Below, in pieces: positions 1 through 8,625 of a stretch of DNA of 64,000 nucleotides. Both the position numbers and the translations under genes were made by a program. Source of the stretch: Flavobacterium sp. UBA7663 (lineage in GTDB: Bacteria; Bacteroidota; Bacteroidia; Flavobacteriales; Flavobacteriaceae); the NCBI RefSeq assembly GCF_002483315.1, contig NZ_DLHR01000020.1, forward strand, positions 202,996 through 266,995, given 5' to 3'. Numbering within the stretch: the stretch's first letter is position 1; each line of letters begins with the position of its first letter. The notes under the pieces were generated by a model that saw nothing but the letters and a program-made list of their open reading frames with translations, did not search any database and was not told where the DNA came from.

Positions 1-1
1 A

Positions 2-421
2 GGAGGAACCATCCAAAATATGCCAAAAACTGGTAATGGTAAAGAAGTTGTCGTTAATAAAACTTTAAGCCAACAAATGACAGATGGTAAAAACATTTAT
101 TCAAGAACTTGTTTTGCATGTCACCAGTCAGAAGGACAAGGTATTCCTGCAGCGTTCCCTCCGCTATCTAAATCAGATTTCTTAAATGCAGATCCAAATA
201 GAGCTATAAGCGCAGTACTTCATGGTTTAAGCGGCGAAATTACAGTGAATGGTAAAAAATTTAATTCAGTAATGACTAGTCAAAACCTTACGGATCAAGA
301 AATTTCAGATGTTTTAACTTATGTATATAATAGTTGGGGAAACAACAAAACAAAAGTAACTCCAGAAATGGTTAAAATGCAGAGAGCAAAACCAGCACCA
401 AAAACAAAAGATATACATTAA
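2..421 (+). CDS. nirK: C-terminal part of a cytochrome c-containing protein, probably NirK (copper nitrite reductase) with a fused cytochrome c domain
   Basis: The reading frame is open from the first bases of the window, so the gene starts upstream and only its end is seen. The visible part has a class I cytochrome c domain with a CFACH haem motif at about 110-124, a likely axial Met (SVMTSQ) and a basic Pro-rich tail. The leading residues (GGTIQNM) look like the linker after the second cupredoxin domain of Bacteroidota NirK proteins, which often carry a C-terminal cytochrome c. The next gene, nirV, is a usual nirK partner. The product would reduce nitrite to NO in the periplasm, with the fused domain passing electrons to the copper centre. 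The cytochrome domain is seen; the NirK identity is inferred from the linker and neighbours. Confidence 0.7.
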   Translation, partial: GGTIQNMPKTGNGKEVVVNKTLSQQMTDGKNIYSRTCFACHQSEGQGIPAAFPPLSKSDFLNADPNRAISAVLHGLSGEITVNGKKFNSVMTSQNLTDQEISDVLTYVYNSWGNNKTKVTPEMVKMQRAKPAPKTKDIH

Positions 422-437
422 TATAAAAAAATAAAGA

Positions 438-1223
438 ATGGAAGCTCAATTTATTAAACGATTTCACTACTGCCTAATTTTATTATTTTGGGTTTCCATT
501 TCTTTTTCTCAGGTATCCGAAGATATGGTAACCATAGGAGCAGGGAGTTATGTTCCTTTATATGGAACTGCAGATAAAAAACCAGTCTACATCAAATCCT
601 TTTTGTTAGATGTATATCCGGTTACAAATCAAGAATATTTAGAATTCTTAAAAACCAATTCGGCTTACCGAAAATCAAAAATCAAACGTCTTTTTGCCAA
701 TACCACTTACTTATATGAATGGAGTGGCGATTTGAATTTCGGTAAATTAAATCCGAATGCACCTGTTACCAATGTTTCTTGGTTTGCGGCAAAAGAATAT
801 TGTGAATGCCAAGGCAAAAGATTAGCCTCATTAGAAGAATGGGAATATGTAGCTATGGCCGACGAAAAAAGAAAAGACGCTCGTTCAAGAGAAGAATTCA
901 ATAAATACATTTTGAGTTGGTACGAAAAAAACAAAACCTATAATAATTCTGTTGGGAAAACATTCAAAAATTACTGGGGTGTTTACGATATGCACGGACT
1001 AGTTTGGGAATGGACTTTCGATTTTAATAGCATCTTTTTATCAGGAGAATCTAGAAAAGATAAAGATACCGATAAAGATTTGTTCTGCGGAAGTGGTTCT
1101 GTCAACGCAACCGATTTAATGAATTATGCCGCTTTTATGCGCTATGCTTTTAGAGGCAGTATAAAAGCGAATTACACTACAAAAAATTTAGGCTTCAGAT
1201 GTGCCAAAAACATCTCTAATTGA
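438..1223 (+). CDS. nirV: NirV, formylglycine-generating-enzyme (SUMF1)-like protein
   Basis: A 261-residue protein with an N-terminal signal peptide (hydrophobic stretch at about 10-24) followed by an FGE/SUMF1 fold. Fold hallmarks are PVTNQEYLEF, PVTNVSWFAAKEYC, GKRLASLEEWEYVA, WEWT and LGFRCAK at the end. Proteins of this family next to nirK are called NirV; their exact biochemical role in nitrite reduction is not established. It starts 16 bp after the probable nirK end, so the two are almost certainly co-transcribed, and the sco gene follows immediately. The copper-ligating cysteines of true FGE are not evident, so sulfatase activation is unlikely. Confidence 0.8.
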   Translation: MEAQFIKRFHYCLILLFWVSISFSQVSEDMVTIGAGSYVPLYGTADKKPVYIKSFLLDVYPVTNQEYLEFLKTNSAYRKSKIKRLFANTTYLYEWSGDLNFGKLNPNAPVTNVSWFAAKEYCECQGKRLASLEEWEYVAMADEKRKDARSREEFNKYILSWYEKNKTYNNSVGKTFKNYWGVYDMHGLVWEWTFDFNSIFLSGESRKDKDTDKDLFCGSGSVNATDLMNYAAFMRYAFRGSIKANYTTKNLGFRCAKNISN

Positions 1224-1246
1224 GTTTTCAATTAAAAAAATATGTC

Positions 1247-1840
1247 ATGAAAAAGATAATTTTACTAGTAATTGCCTCTATTTTTATTTTAGGATGCAAT
1301 TCAAAAGAAGAAAAACAAAATATAAAAGATAAACCTATAACCGATTTATCAATTTATAATTTGCCTGAAAAATGGACCAATCAAGACGGAAAAGATATTG
1401 AGCTGAAAGATTTGAGAGGAAAAGTACTAGTTATGGTGATGATTTATACTTCATGTAAATCTGCTTGTCCAAGATTAGTAGCTGATATGCGAAATATTGA
1501 ATCTAAAATTCCGGAAGAATACAAAGATAAAGTCCAAATGGTTTTAGTAAGTATCGATCCAACAGTAGATACTCCAGAACGATTAAAAGATTTCTCTATC
1601 GAAAATAAAATGACTGGAAATCAATGGGTTTTCTTACGTTCTAATGAAGAAAACACTAGAGAGTTTGCAGCGGTTTTAGCAGTAAATTATAAAAAAATAT
1701 CTCCAATTGATTTCTCACATTCCAATATAATTAGTGTATTTAATGCGGAAGGTGAATTAGCATTCCAACAAGAAGGTTTAGGAGTTAGTTACGATAAAAC
1801 GGTTTCAAAAATCAAAGAAGAAGCAGAGAAAGTAGAGTAG
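1247..1840 (+). CDS. SCO1/SenC-family copper chaperone / thiol redoxin lipoprotein
   Basis: A 197-residue protein starting at the ATG at 1247, chosen because it gives a clean lipoprotein signal with lipobox ILGC (Cys17); a longer reading would need a TTG overlapping nirV. It has the thioredoxin-like Sco fold with the CxxxC copper site (TSCKSACP, Cys70 and Cys74), the family hallmark DPTVDTPERL, and the distal copper-binding His (about 158, FSHSN). Sco proteins deliver Cu(I) or reduce Cys pairs in CuA sites and have been tied to cupredoxin-enzyme maturation. Here it sits between nirK/nirV and a porin, so copper loading of NirK or of the NosZ CuA centre is the likely job. It is probably membrane-anchored and faces the periplasm. 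Confidence 0.88.
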   Translation: MKKIILLVIASIFILGCNSKEEKQNIKDKPITDLSIYNLPEKWTNQDGKDIELKDLRGKVLVMVMIYTSCKSACPRLVADMRNIESKIPEEYKDKVQMVLVSIDPTVDTPERLKDFSIENKMTGNQWVFLRSNEENTREFAAVLAVNYKKISPIDFSHSNIISVFNAEGELAFQQEGLGVSYDKTVSKIKEEAEKVE

Positions 1841-1870
1841 TGGCTTCCAATTCAAAATCTACAAAAAAAC

Positions 1871-3148
1871 ATGAAACTTCACAATAAATTTATGGTTGCA
1901 GTTGCTTTTGCAATTTCAACAGCGGGTTCTTTTGCTCAAGAGTTAGAAGTTAACCTACAAATAAGACCTCGTTTTGAATACCGAAATGGATTCAAAGAAC
2001 TAATGAAAGATGATTTTTATCCAACTTCGTTTGTTTCCCAACGCTCGAGAATGATTTTTTTCTACAAACAAGAAAAATTTAAAGCCAATTTATCACTTCA
2101 AAACGTAAGAGTTTGGGGCGATGTGGCTACAACTTCACCATCTGATAAAAATGGAGTGGCTCTATTCGAATCTTGGATTTCGTATGATTTCAATACAAAC
2201 TGGACAGCTAAATTCGGTCGACAAGTGCTTTCATACGATAATCAAAGAATTATGGGTGGAATCGATTGGTTACAACAAGGCCAAAGTCACGATGCGGTTT
2301 TGGTTACAAATAAAAAAAATAACTACCAAATGGATTTCGGAGCTGCGTTGAATAATAACAATGAAGCTCTTTACGAATCTGCATATGTGACGAACTATAA
2401 AAACATGCAGTTTATTTGGTTCAACCAAAAATTTTCAAAACTAAGTTTAAGCTTTTTAGCGTTGAATAATGGCTATCAATATGAAAATTTAACCGAAAAT
2501 AAATTCCAAGTAGCGTATTTGCAAACCCTTGGAACTTATGGAAAATGGGATACTTCAAAATTCTATGGTAATTTCGGTTTGTATGCTCAAACAGGTGAAG
2601 CTGCTGTTATTAACGATAAAGTTGATGTTGGTGCGTATTATGCGGGATTTAATTTAGGATACAAATTCACAGCTCCATTTAAAGCCGAATTAGGTTTTGA
2701 ATATTTATCAGGAAAAGATCAAAATGATACTGATACAAAAGTAAAATCATTCACGCCAATATTTGGAACCAACCACGGCTTCAATGGTTTTATGGATTAT
2801 TTCTATGTTGGAAATCATAAAAACTCAGTAGGATTGCAAGATGTTTACACTAAGTTTATTTACGATAAAAATAAATGGCAAGTAACGTTATCTCCACATT
2901 TATTTTATAGTTCGGCATCAGTTTACAACATGACTACTTTAGAAGAACAAGACAATTATTTAGGAACAGAAATCGATATAACAGGGACTTATAAATTAGA
3001 TAAAAACTTTATAATTTCTGGAGGTGTTTCTAAAATGTTTGGAAGCAACACTATGGAAATTTTAAAAGGAGGGAATAACAACAATTGTAACAATTGGGCT
3101 TGGGTAATGGTATCATTTAATCCGCAATTGTTTACATATAAAAAATAG
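1871..3148 (+). CDS. Outer-membrane beta-barrel protein of the alginate-export-like porin family
   Basis: A 425-residue protein with a signal peptide (cleavage near SFAQ-E) and alternating amphipathic strands rich in aromatic residues throughout, as in Bacteroidota proteins annotated as alginate export family. Typical phrases are RPRFEYRNGF near the N-terminus, SQRSRM, and GRQVLSYDNQRIMGG. It is the last gene before a strong intrinsic terminator and lies 30 bp after the sco gene, so it probably belongs to the nirK transcript. In this setting it may be a nitrate/nitrite or small-solute porin, but substrate cannot be read from the sequence. No alginate genes are nearby. Confidence 0.75.
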   Translation: MKLHNKFMVAVAFAISTAGSFAQELEVNLQIRPRFEYRNGFKELMKDDFYPTSFVSQRSRMIFFYKQEKFKANLSLQNVRVWGDVATTSPSDKNGVALFESWISYDFNTNWTAKFGRQVLSYDNQRIMGGIDWLQQGQSHDAVLVTNKKNNYQMDFGAALNNNNEALYESAYVTNYKNMQFIWFNQKFSKLSLSFLALNNGYQYENLTENKFQVAYLQTLGTYGKWDTSKFYGNFGLYAQTGEAAVINDKVDVGAYYAGFNLGYKFTAPFKAELGFEYLSGKDQNDTDTKVKSFTPIFGTNHGFNGFMDYFYVGNHKNSVGLQDVYTKFIYDKNKWQVTLSPHLFYSSASVYNMTTLEEQDNYLGTEIDITGTYKLDKNFIISGGVSKMFGSNTMEILKGGNNNNCNNWAWVMVSFNPQLFTYKK

Positions 3149-3183
3149 GTTAATTAATTATAAATAGGGTTATTGTTAATTAA

Positions 3184-3219
3184 AAAAGGACTGCTAATAT
3201 AAAGTTTAGCAGTCCTTTT
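3184..3219 (+). terminator. Intrinsic terminator after the porin gene
   Basis: A 14-bp perfect inverted repeat (3184-3197 with 3206-3219, arm AAAAGGACTGCTAA) with an 8-nt loop. The A-rich 5' side and T-rich 3' side allow it to work in either direction. It lies between the convergent porin and ric genes. Confidence 0.85.
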
Positions 3220-3229
3220 ACTTTAAAAA

Positions 3230-3255
3230 GAGTCGCCATGTAATTATGACGACTC
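3230..3255 (-). terminator. Second inverted repeat between the convergent genes, probable terminator of ric
   Basis: Arms GAGTCGcCAT and ATGaCGACTC form a stem with one mismatch. It lies 20 bp beyond the ric stop codon. An A-run on the plus strand just before it (3225-3229) becomes a T-run when read from the ric side. Confidence 0.6.
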
Positions 3256-3275
3256 CGTTTAAAGAACCTAATTAA

Positions 3276-3998
3276 CTAATAAAACTTATCTTGTAAAACA
3301 ACGGCACTTGGAAACAAAATATTATTTTCTAAATGAATGTGCGCATGTAAATCTGCTTCAAATTCTTGTAACATTTGGTACGTTACTTTGTACGTGTTAC
3401 AAGCATCTGCAGGCGGTGTATAATTGTTTGATAATTCTACAATTTTTTCAAATCGTTCACCTTCATTTTCATGTTCTTCCATCATCATGGCAATTGGGTT
3501 GGCTACAGAACCAAATCCAGGAATATTTATAGGTGAATTATTTCTATTGGCTTCCACCATTTTTTTGATGAATGGAAATAAAATTAACTCTTCTTTTTTC
3601 ATGTGTTGCGTTAATTCATCAGCACTTCTTTTGAATAATTTTTTAATTTCAAAAAGTTCTGGATGTTGTGCACCATGTACTTGCTCTAGCTTAATTAAAA
3701 ACGAAAGCAATTGCGGGATTTTCTCTTCCACATAACGATGGTGTTTTTTTTCAATATAATCAATCAGTAAATCTAATTCCCAAGATTTAAAATCAATGCC
3801 TTGATTATTGTTGTTAGATGTTACTCTTTCTAATTCATCTAAAAGAGCAAATTTATCTAGTCCTTTTTTTGCACATACTTCATCAATAGTTCGGTTCCCT
3901 TTGCAACAAAAATCGATACCTAGTTGACTAAAAACACCTGCGGTTCTGTAATCGTCAGCTACTATTGTGCCTACTGTTTTGTTTGAATCTATAACCAT
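3276..3998 (-). CDS. ric: Ric (ScdA/YtfE) di-iron iron-sulfur cluster repair protein
   Basis: A 240-residue protein with an N-terminal DUF542 domain containing the vicinal Cys pair (DFCCKG, Cys31-Cys32) and a C-terminal hemerythrin-like four-helix domain with His/Glu ligands (KKHHRYVEE near 86-90, LTQHMKKEE, MMMEEHENEGE, LHAHIHLENNILFP). Ric proteins restore Fe-S clusters damaged by NO and can themselves process NO. It is transcribed divergently from norCB from a shared regulatory region with an Fnr-type dyad at 4053-4070, so repair and NO removal would be induced together. Family length and motif set are complete. Confidence 0.93.
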   Translation of the reverse strand: MVIDSNKTVGTIVADDYRTAGVFSQLGIDFCCKGNRTIDEVCAKKGLDKFALLDELERVTSNNNNQGIDFKSWELDLLIDYIEKKHHRYVEEKIPQLLSFLIKLEQVHGAQHPELFEIKKLFKRSADELTQHMKKEELILFPFIKKMVEANRNNSPINIPGFGSVANPIAMMMEEHENEGERFEKIVELSNNYTPPADACNTYKVTYQMLQEFEADLHAHIHLENNILFPSAVVLQDKFY

Positions 3999-4024
3999 AT
4001 TTCTATATTTAATATTATAAAAGA

Positions 4025-4098
4025 CAAATTTATCCTTAATTTAATTTTCATTATATGATTTTAATCATATTTAATGTTTTTTTTTGTTGTTTATTTTG
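4025..4098. promoter_or_regulatory. Bidirectional Crp/Fnr-type promoter region for ric and norC
   Basis: An 8-bp inverted repeat with 2-bp spacer, ATATGATT-TT-AATCATAT (4053-4070; core ATGAT-N4-ATCAT), is centred at 4061.5. On the plus strand a -7-like element TTATTTTG ends at 4098; on the minus strand a perfect TAnnTTTG element (TAAATTTG, 4032-4025) ends at 4025. Both ends lie exactly 36.5 bp from the dyad centre. That is the position expected for a class II activator (about -41.5 from the start of transcription). The same geometry recurs at six other places in the window. Confidence 0.8.
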
Positions 4099-4162
4099 CT
4101 GTATAATTAAAAAGGATAAAAAAGTCCTTAATTATAAATTATTCTTAACTAATATCTAAAAT

Positions 4163-4597
4163 ATGTTATCAAAATCACAAGCACGAGCATTTTTTTTAGG
4201 CGGAACAGTAGTTACCTTTTTAGTCTTTATTGGCTTAACTATCTACTCGTTCATGCCTAAAAATGATCAAACTTATCATGATAAGATTGATGCAAAAGTT
4301 ATTCGAGGAAAAGAAATTTGGGAATCGAATAATTGTATGGGTTGTCATACCATACTTGGTGAAGGAGCGTATTATGCTCCTGAGCTAACAAAAGTTATAG
4401 AAAGAAGAGGAGAAGGCTACGTAAAAGCCGTTTTACAATCTCCTGTTCCTTGGGGACCAAAAGGCAGAAAAATGGTCAAATACGAAATGAATGATGCCGA
4501 TGCAGAAGCGATGGTCGCTTACTTTAAATGGATTGGTAACATTGATTTGAATGGTTTTGATCGAGTGGTTTCTCCTTTAGCTAAAGACAAAAAATAA
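4163..4597 (+). CDS. norC: NorC, cytochrome c subunit of nitric oxide reductase
   Basis: A 144-residue membrane-anchored cytochrome: one N-terminal membrane segment (about 10-30) and a periplasmic class I haem domain with CMGCH at 58-62, followed by GEGAYYAPELTKV and a Met-bearing loop (GRKMVKYEM). These are the hallmarks of NorC, which feeds electrons to NorB. It lies 16 bp upstream of norB and about 100 bp downstream of the Fnr-type dyad. Length matches the family. Confidence 0.95.
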   Translation: MLSKSQARAFFLGGTVVTFLVFIGLTIYSFMPKNDQTYHDKIDAKVIRGKEIWESNNCMGCHTILGEGAYYAPELTKVIERRGEGYVKAVLQSPVPWGPKGRKMVKYEMNDADAEAMVAYFKWIGNIDLNGFDRVVSPLAKDKK

Positions 4598-4613
4598 TCC
4601 AAAATATAGAGTT

Positions 4614-5951
4614 ATGAAATATAAATCACAAAAAGTAGCGTATTGGTTCTTTGGATTATGCATGTTATTATTTGCATTACAAATTATCTATGGTTTTATT
4701 ATGGGCTTTGCCCGAATAGGAATGGATGGTCTTCATGACTTTATTCCGTTCAATACAGCGAGAGCCGTTCACACTAATTTATTAGTAGTTTGGTTATTAA
4801 CTGGTTTCATGGGAGCCGCATATTATATTATTCCTGAAGAAGCACAAAGAGAATTAGTCAATGTAAAATTGGCATATGTACAGTTGATTTCCTTAGCAGT
4901 TGTTGGAGTTTTAGCTATTGTTGGGTATCACTTTAATATTTGGGAAGGTAGAAAATTCCTTGAAATTCCAAGAGAATTAGATATTTTGGTTGTTATCAAT
5001 GTTTTATTGTTCTTAGGATTAATCCTCACCACTTTATATAAAGCAGAAAGACGAACAACAACCTCCTTGGTTTTAACAATGGGATTGGTTTTCGCAGCAT
5101 TGTTATATTTACCTGGTATGATTTGGTTTGATAGTCAAGTCACCGATTCATTCTTCCGTTGGTGGGTAGTGCATTTATGGGTTGAAGGAGTTTGGGAACT
5201 AATCATGGGAGGTATTTTATCGTACTTATTAATCAAACTTACTGGTGTTGATAGAGAAGTTATTGAAAAATGGTTATATGTAATTGTAGGATTAACGTTC
5301 CTTTCAGGTTTATTAGGAACAGGTCACCATTATTATTATATAGGAGTTAATAAAATTTGGTTAATCGTAGGTGGAATTTTCTCAGCATTAGAACCATTAG
5401 CGTTCTTAGCGATGGCATTATTCGCGGTGTACATGTATAGAAAAGGTGAAAAATCACATCCAAACAAAATTGCTTTATTCTGGACAATTGGCGCTTCTAT
5501 CGTATCTTTTGTAGGAGCTGGGTTATTAGGTTTTGCACATACATTACCACAAACGAATCTTTACACACACGGAACATTAGTAACAGCAATGCACGGTCAC
5601 TACGCATTCTGGGGTGCTTATGCTATGATTGTTTTAGCAATTATCAGCTATGCGTTGCCCAATTTAACAGGAAGAAAACGTTACAACAATACAAGTGGTC
5701 ATATGGCTTTTTGGTTGTCAAATGTGGGAATGTTAGGAATGACGGTAGCTTTTGGAGTTGCTGGTGTTGCTCAAGTATATTTAGAACGTAAAATGAAATT
5801 AGATTTTATGGATGTTCAAAATGAAATTGCAATTCACTTCGTAGTGTTACTGCTTTGTGCAACCCTTTTTACAATAGGAATTACATTATTCATTATTGAG
5901 TTTATCAAATATGGTAAACCCACAGATGAAGCACTTGTAAAAGAAGAATAG
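4614..5951 (+). CDS. norB: NorB, catalytic subunit of cytochrome c-dependent nitric oxide reductase (cNOR)
   Basis: A 445-residue, 12-helix haem-copper-superfamily protein that reduces 2 NO to N2O. All expected ligands are visible: His53 (low-spin haem), His187, Glu191 and Glu195 in VHLWVEGVWE, the FeB pair His238-His239 in GTGHHYYY, Glu260, and His327 and His329 in AMHGHYAF. It is therefore a complete cNOR rather than a quinol-oxidising qNOR, which would carry an N-terminal extension. It is co-transcribed with norC; a strong hairpin follows it before norQ. It provides the reference for the altered second NorB-like protein further on. Confidence 0.96.
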   Translation: MKYKSQKVAYWFFGLCMLLFALQIIYGFIMGFARIGMDGLHDFIPFNTARAVHTNLLVVWLLTGFMGAAYYIIPEEAQRELVNVKLAYVQLISLAVVGVLAIVGYHFNIWEGRKFLEIPRELDILVVINVLLFLGLILTTLYKAERRTTTSLVLTMGLVFAALLYLPGMIWFDSQVTDSFFRWWVVHLWVEGVWELIMGGILSYLLIKLTGVDREVIEKWLYVIVGLTFLSGLLGTGHHYYYIGVNKIWLIVGGIFSALEPLAFLAMALFAVYMYRKGEKSHPNKIALFWTIGASIVSFVGAGLLGFAHTLPQTNLYTHGTLVTAMHGHYAFWGAYAMIVLAIISYALPNLTGRKRYNNTSGHMAFWLSNVGMLGMTVAFGVAGVAQVYLERKMKLDFMDVQNEIAIHFVVLLLCATLFTIGITLFIIEFIKYGKPTDEALVKEE

Positions 5952-5990
5952 TTATTAATTATTTTGGTTAGAAATTTAAAATTAATAGCT

Positions 5991-6046
5991 AACCGAGACC
6001 AAGTGCCCAGAGTTGTCGCTGCCAGCATTTGGTTTCGGTTTTTTTT
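5991..6046 (+). terminator. Long hairpin with T-run between norB and norQ (terminator or attenuator)
   Basis: Arms AACCGAGACCAA (5991-6002) and TTGGTTTCGGTT (6029-6040) pair over 12 bp with one G-U type mismatch. They enclose a 26-nt GC-richer loop that can add a short TGC/GCA pair, and are followed by a run of T to 6046. It sits 39 bp after norB and only 14 bp before norQ. It could end most norCB transcripts and so set norCB well above norQD. Confidence 0.7.
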
Positions 6047-6059
6047 AAAATAAATTGTC

Positions 6060-6845
6060 ATGATAGTAGCAGAAAAAACAATATTTTATAAAGCAGTAGG
6101 TTCAGAAATTGAAGTTTTCAATCAGATTAACCAATTGCAATTGCCTTTATTATTAAAAGGGCCAACAGGTTCTGGAAAGTCTCGTTTTATCGAATACATG
6201 GCGAATGAATTGAATAAAACATTAGTCACCGTAAGTTGTCACGAAGAAACTTCAGCAACCGATTTAATTGGGCGTTTCATTATCAAAGGAGCCGAAACTA
6301 TTTGGATTGATGGACCTTTATCCATAGCCGTAAAAAACGGATATATTTTATATCTTGATGAAGTTGCCGAAGCACGACCAGATGTCATCGTAGCCATTCA
6401 CTCCTTAACCGATCACAGAAGAGAACTTTTCATTGATAAATTAGGAGAAACTATTAAAGCACATCCTGATTTTCTATTAGTCGCTTCGTTTAATCCAGGT
6501 TATCAAAAAGGATTTAAAGAATTAAAACCATCCACTCGTCAACGATTCGTTGCCCTTTCATTCGATTATCCAAATCCAAAAGTTGAAACAGAAATTTTAA
6601 TTAACGAAACAGGAATTGAAGCTGATATTGCTCAAAAGTTAGTTACTATAGGAACTAAAATTAGAAATCTTACCGAATTAGGTTTAACCGAAACCGTTTC
6701 TACTCGATTATTAGTTGACGCAGCCAAATTGATCAACAACGGATTACCAAAACGATTAGCGGTTCACGTTGCCGTTGTAGAACCTTTAACAGACGAACAA
6801 GAAACCATTCAAGCCTTAAAAGATTTGTGTGATTTAATGATTTAA
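6060..6845 (+). CDS. norQ: NorQ, MoxR-type AAA+ ATPase for nitric oxide reductase maturation
   Basis: A 261-residue CbbQ/NirQ/NorQ-family AAA+ protein. Walker A is GPTGSGKS (34-41), Walker B is YILYLDE (Asp100-Glu101), and sensor and arginine-finger regions are visible around ASFNPGYQ and STRQRF. With NorD it forms the chaperone pair needed to insert FeB into NorB. It starts just behind the hairpin downstream of norB and is followed by norD after 12 bp. Length is normal for the family. Confidence 0.94.
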   Translation: MIVAEKTIFYKAVGSEIEVFNQINQLQLPLLLKGPTGSGKSRFIEYMANELNKTLVTVSCHEETSATDLIGRFIIKGAETIWIDGPLSIAVKNGYILYLDEVAEARPDVIVAIHSLTDHRRELFIDKLGETIKAHPDFLLVASFNPGYQKGFKELKPSTRQRFVALSFDYPNPKVETEILINETGIEADIAQKLVTIGTKIRNLTELGLTETVSTRLLVDAAKLINNGLPKRLAVHVAVVEPLTDEQETIQALKDLCDLMI

Positions 6846-6857
6846 AAGAATTGAAAA

Positions 6858-8624
6858 ATGGGCTTTGAATTAGATGAGATTATTTATAAAAAAGTACTCA
6901 AATACTTTAAAAACAAGCGACTAAATGATGTTGAAACTCTTAGCCGTCAAATCAACTTGTCTGATATTAAGCCACGATTAACACTTTTTGCAAGAGCCAT
7001 CTCTGGTGCTCCAATCGAAATTTTTCCTGCCGAACGCGAAGGGGGTTACAAAAACAAAAACTTTTTCTTACCAATTAATTGTTCGCTATTTCCAACAAAA
7101 GAAGAAAATCTAAAATTCTATTTTTTTAGAACGGTGTATTTGAGTGTTCAAAAACAATTGAATTTGAATTGGGATAACCAAGACATTTTACCTGAACTTT
7201 CTTTGGAAAAAGCTACAGAAACCGCACCATTGGTTTTAGAAAAAATGTTTCAGGATTATCCATCCATGCAAGAGTTTTATTATGATGCTGTGTCAAAATT
7301 ACCCATCAATAAAAAAGATCAAACCATTGATTATTCTTGGTTGTACGGAAAATGGATGAAAAATACGCCCGAAATTGAAGACGAAAATGTGTTGAAAAGC
7401 TTTGATGACAATACTAAGAAAATTCAAAATAACGTAGTAGCCGAAACCACACTTCATGCGAAAGCCGTTGAAGAAATAGAATCGCTTGCGATTGACAAAA
7501 AACAACAAGAAGATTACGTATTAATGCACAGTTTCGAGAAAATTGAAACAGCAGAAGAATTCAACGGAAATTGGCGCGATTTTGATGGTGCCGATGATTT
7601 AGAACAACATCAAGAAGCTTTAGAAGAAATGAACATGCGATTCACCGTTCGTGTAGATGATATGGTGCATTCCGTTTATCAAGCGGATTTTGTCGAAAAT
7701 ACTTCCATAGCCGAAAGTGCTGAGGTAGATGAAAAAGGCTTCCATTTAAAATATAACGAATGGGATTTCAAAAAACGAAATTACTTAACAAACTTCTGTA
7801 AAGTATATCCGAAAACCCAACTTAAAACTCACGCAACTTATTATAAAAACACGATGGCAAAGTACAAAACCACTTTAAATGGTTTACGAAAAATGCTTAC
7901 TAGCGTGAATAATAAAATGCAACAACAACGAAGACAATTACAAGGTGACGCTTTCGATTTAGACGCGTTAACCGATTTATATACCGATATTCATTCTGGA
8001 AAATCGCCTGACGAACGCATTTATTTATCCCAAAGAAAGAAAAATAAAGAAATTGCTATTTTGGTTTTGTTAGACATTAGTCTTTCAAGCGATGGTTATG
8101 CCGCTGGAAATCGGGTGATTGATGTAGAAAAAGAAGTTTCCATTTTATTTGGTGAAATTTTACATGAGTTCGACATCGATTTTGCGATTGACGGATTTTA
8201 TTCCAAAACCAGAAATTTCACAACCTATTTAACTTTGAAAGATTTCAACGAAAGTTGGGACAAAGCCAAACATAAAATAGGCGCAGTTGAACCTAATGGC
8301 TACACTCGAATTGGTCCCGCTTTACGTCATGCAGGAGCACGAATGGATCAATTGGATGCCAAAAATAAATGGATTATCGTTCTTTCCGATGGAAAACCAA
8401 ACGATTACGATAAATACGAAGGTCAACACGGTATTCAAGACATCAAACAAGCGTTACGAGAACTAAATGAACGAAAAATTAATTCCTATGCGTTAGCTAT
8501 TGAAGCGCAAGCCAAATATTATTTACCGCAAATGTTCGGTCAAAATCATTATCAAATATTAACATCTCCTGAAGCTTTGCTGAAATCATTGGTAAAACTT
8601 TATGAGAAAATCAAACATCAATAA
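6858..8624 (+). CDS. norD: NorD, von Willebrand factor A-domain partner of NorQ
   Basis: A 588-residue protein with a variable acidic N-terminal half and a C-terminal VWA domain. The MIDAS motif DISLS (residues about 403-407) and the later IVLSDGKPNDYD are clear. NorD binds the NorQ ring through the VWA domain and acts on NorB maturation. The C-terminal coding end overlaps or abuts the next gene. No membrane segment or signal is visible, so it is cytoplasmic. Confidence 0.93.
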   Translation: MGFELDEIIYKKVLKYFKNKRLNDVETLSRQINLSDIKPRLTLFARAISGAPIEIFPAEREGGYKNKNFFLPINCSLFPTKEENLKFYFFRTVYLSVQKQLNLNWDNQDILPELSLEKATETAPLVLEKMFQDYPSMQEFYYDAVSKLPINKKDQTIDYSWLYGKWMKNTPEIEDENVLKSFDDNTKKIQNNVVAETTLHAKAVEEIESLAIDKKQQEDYVLMHSFEKIETAEEFNGNWRDFDGADDLEQHQEALEEMNMRFTVRVDDMVHSVYQADFVENTSIAESAEVDEKGFHLKYNEWDFKKRNYLTNFCKVYPKTQLKTHATYYKNTMAKYKTTLNGLRKMLTSVNNKMQQQRRQLQGDAFDLDALTDLYTDIHSGKSPDERIYLSQRKKNKEIAILVLLDISLSSDGYAAGNRVIDVEKEVSILFGEILHEFDIDFAIDGFYSKTRNFTTYLTLKDFNESWDKAKHKIGAVEPNGYTRIGPALRHAGARMDQLDAKNKWIIVLSDGKPNDYDKYEGQHGIQDIKQALRELNERKINSYALAIEAQAKYYLPQMFGQNHYQILTSPEALLKSLVKLYEKIKHQ

Positions 8625-8625
8625 A

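Noticed and set aside
5834..6061. Minus-strand open frame of 75 codons over the norB end and the hairpin
   Set aside because: It is antisense to norB and the hairpin, has no recognisable protein features and no promoter.
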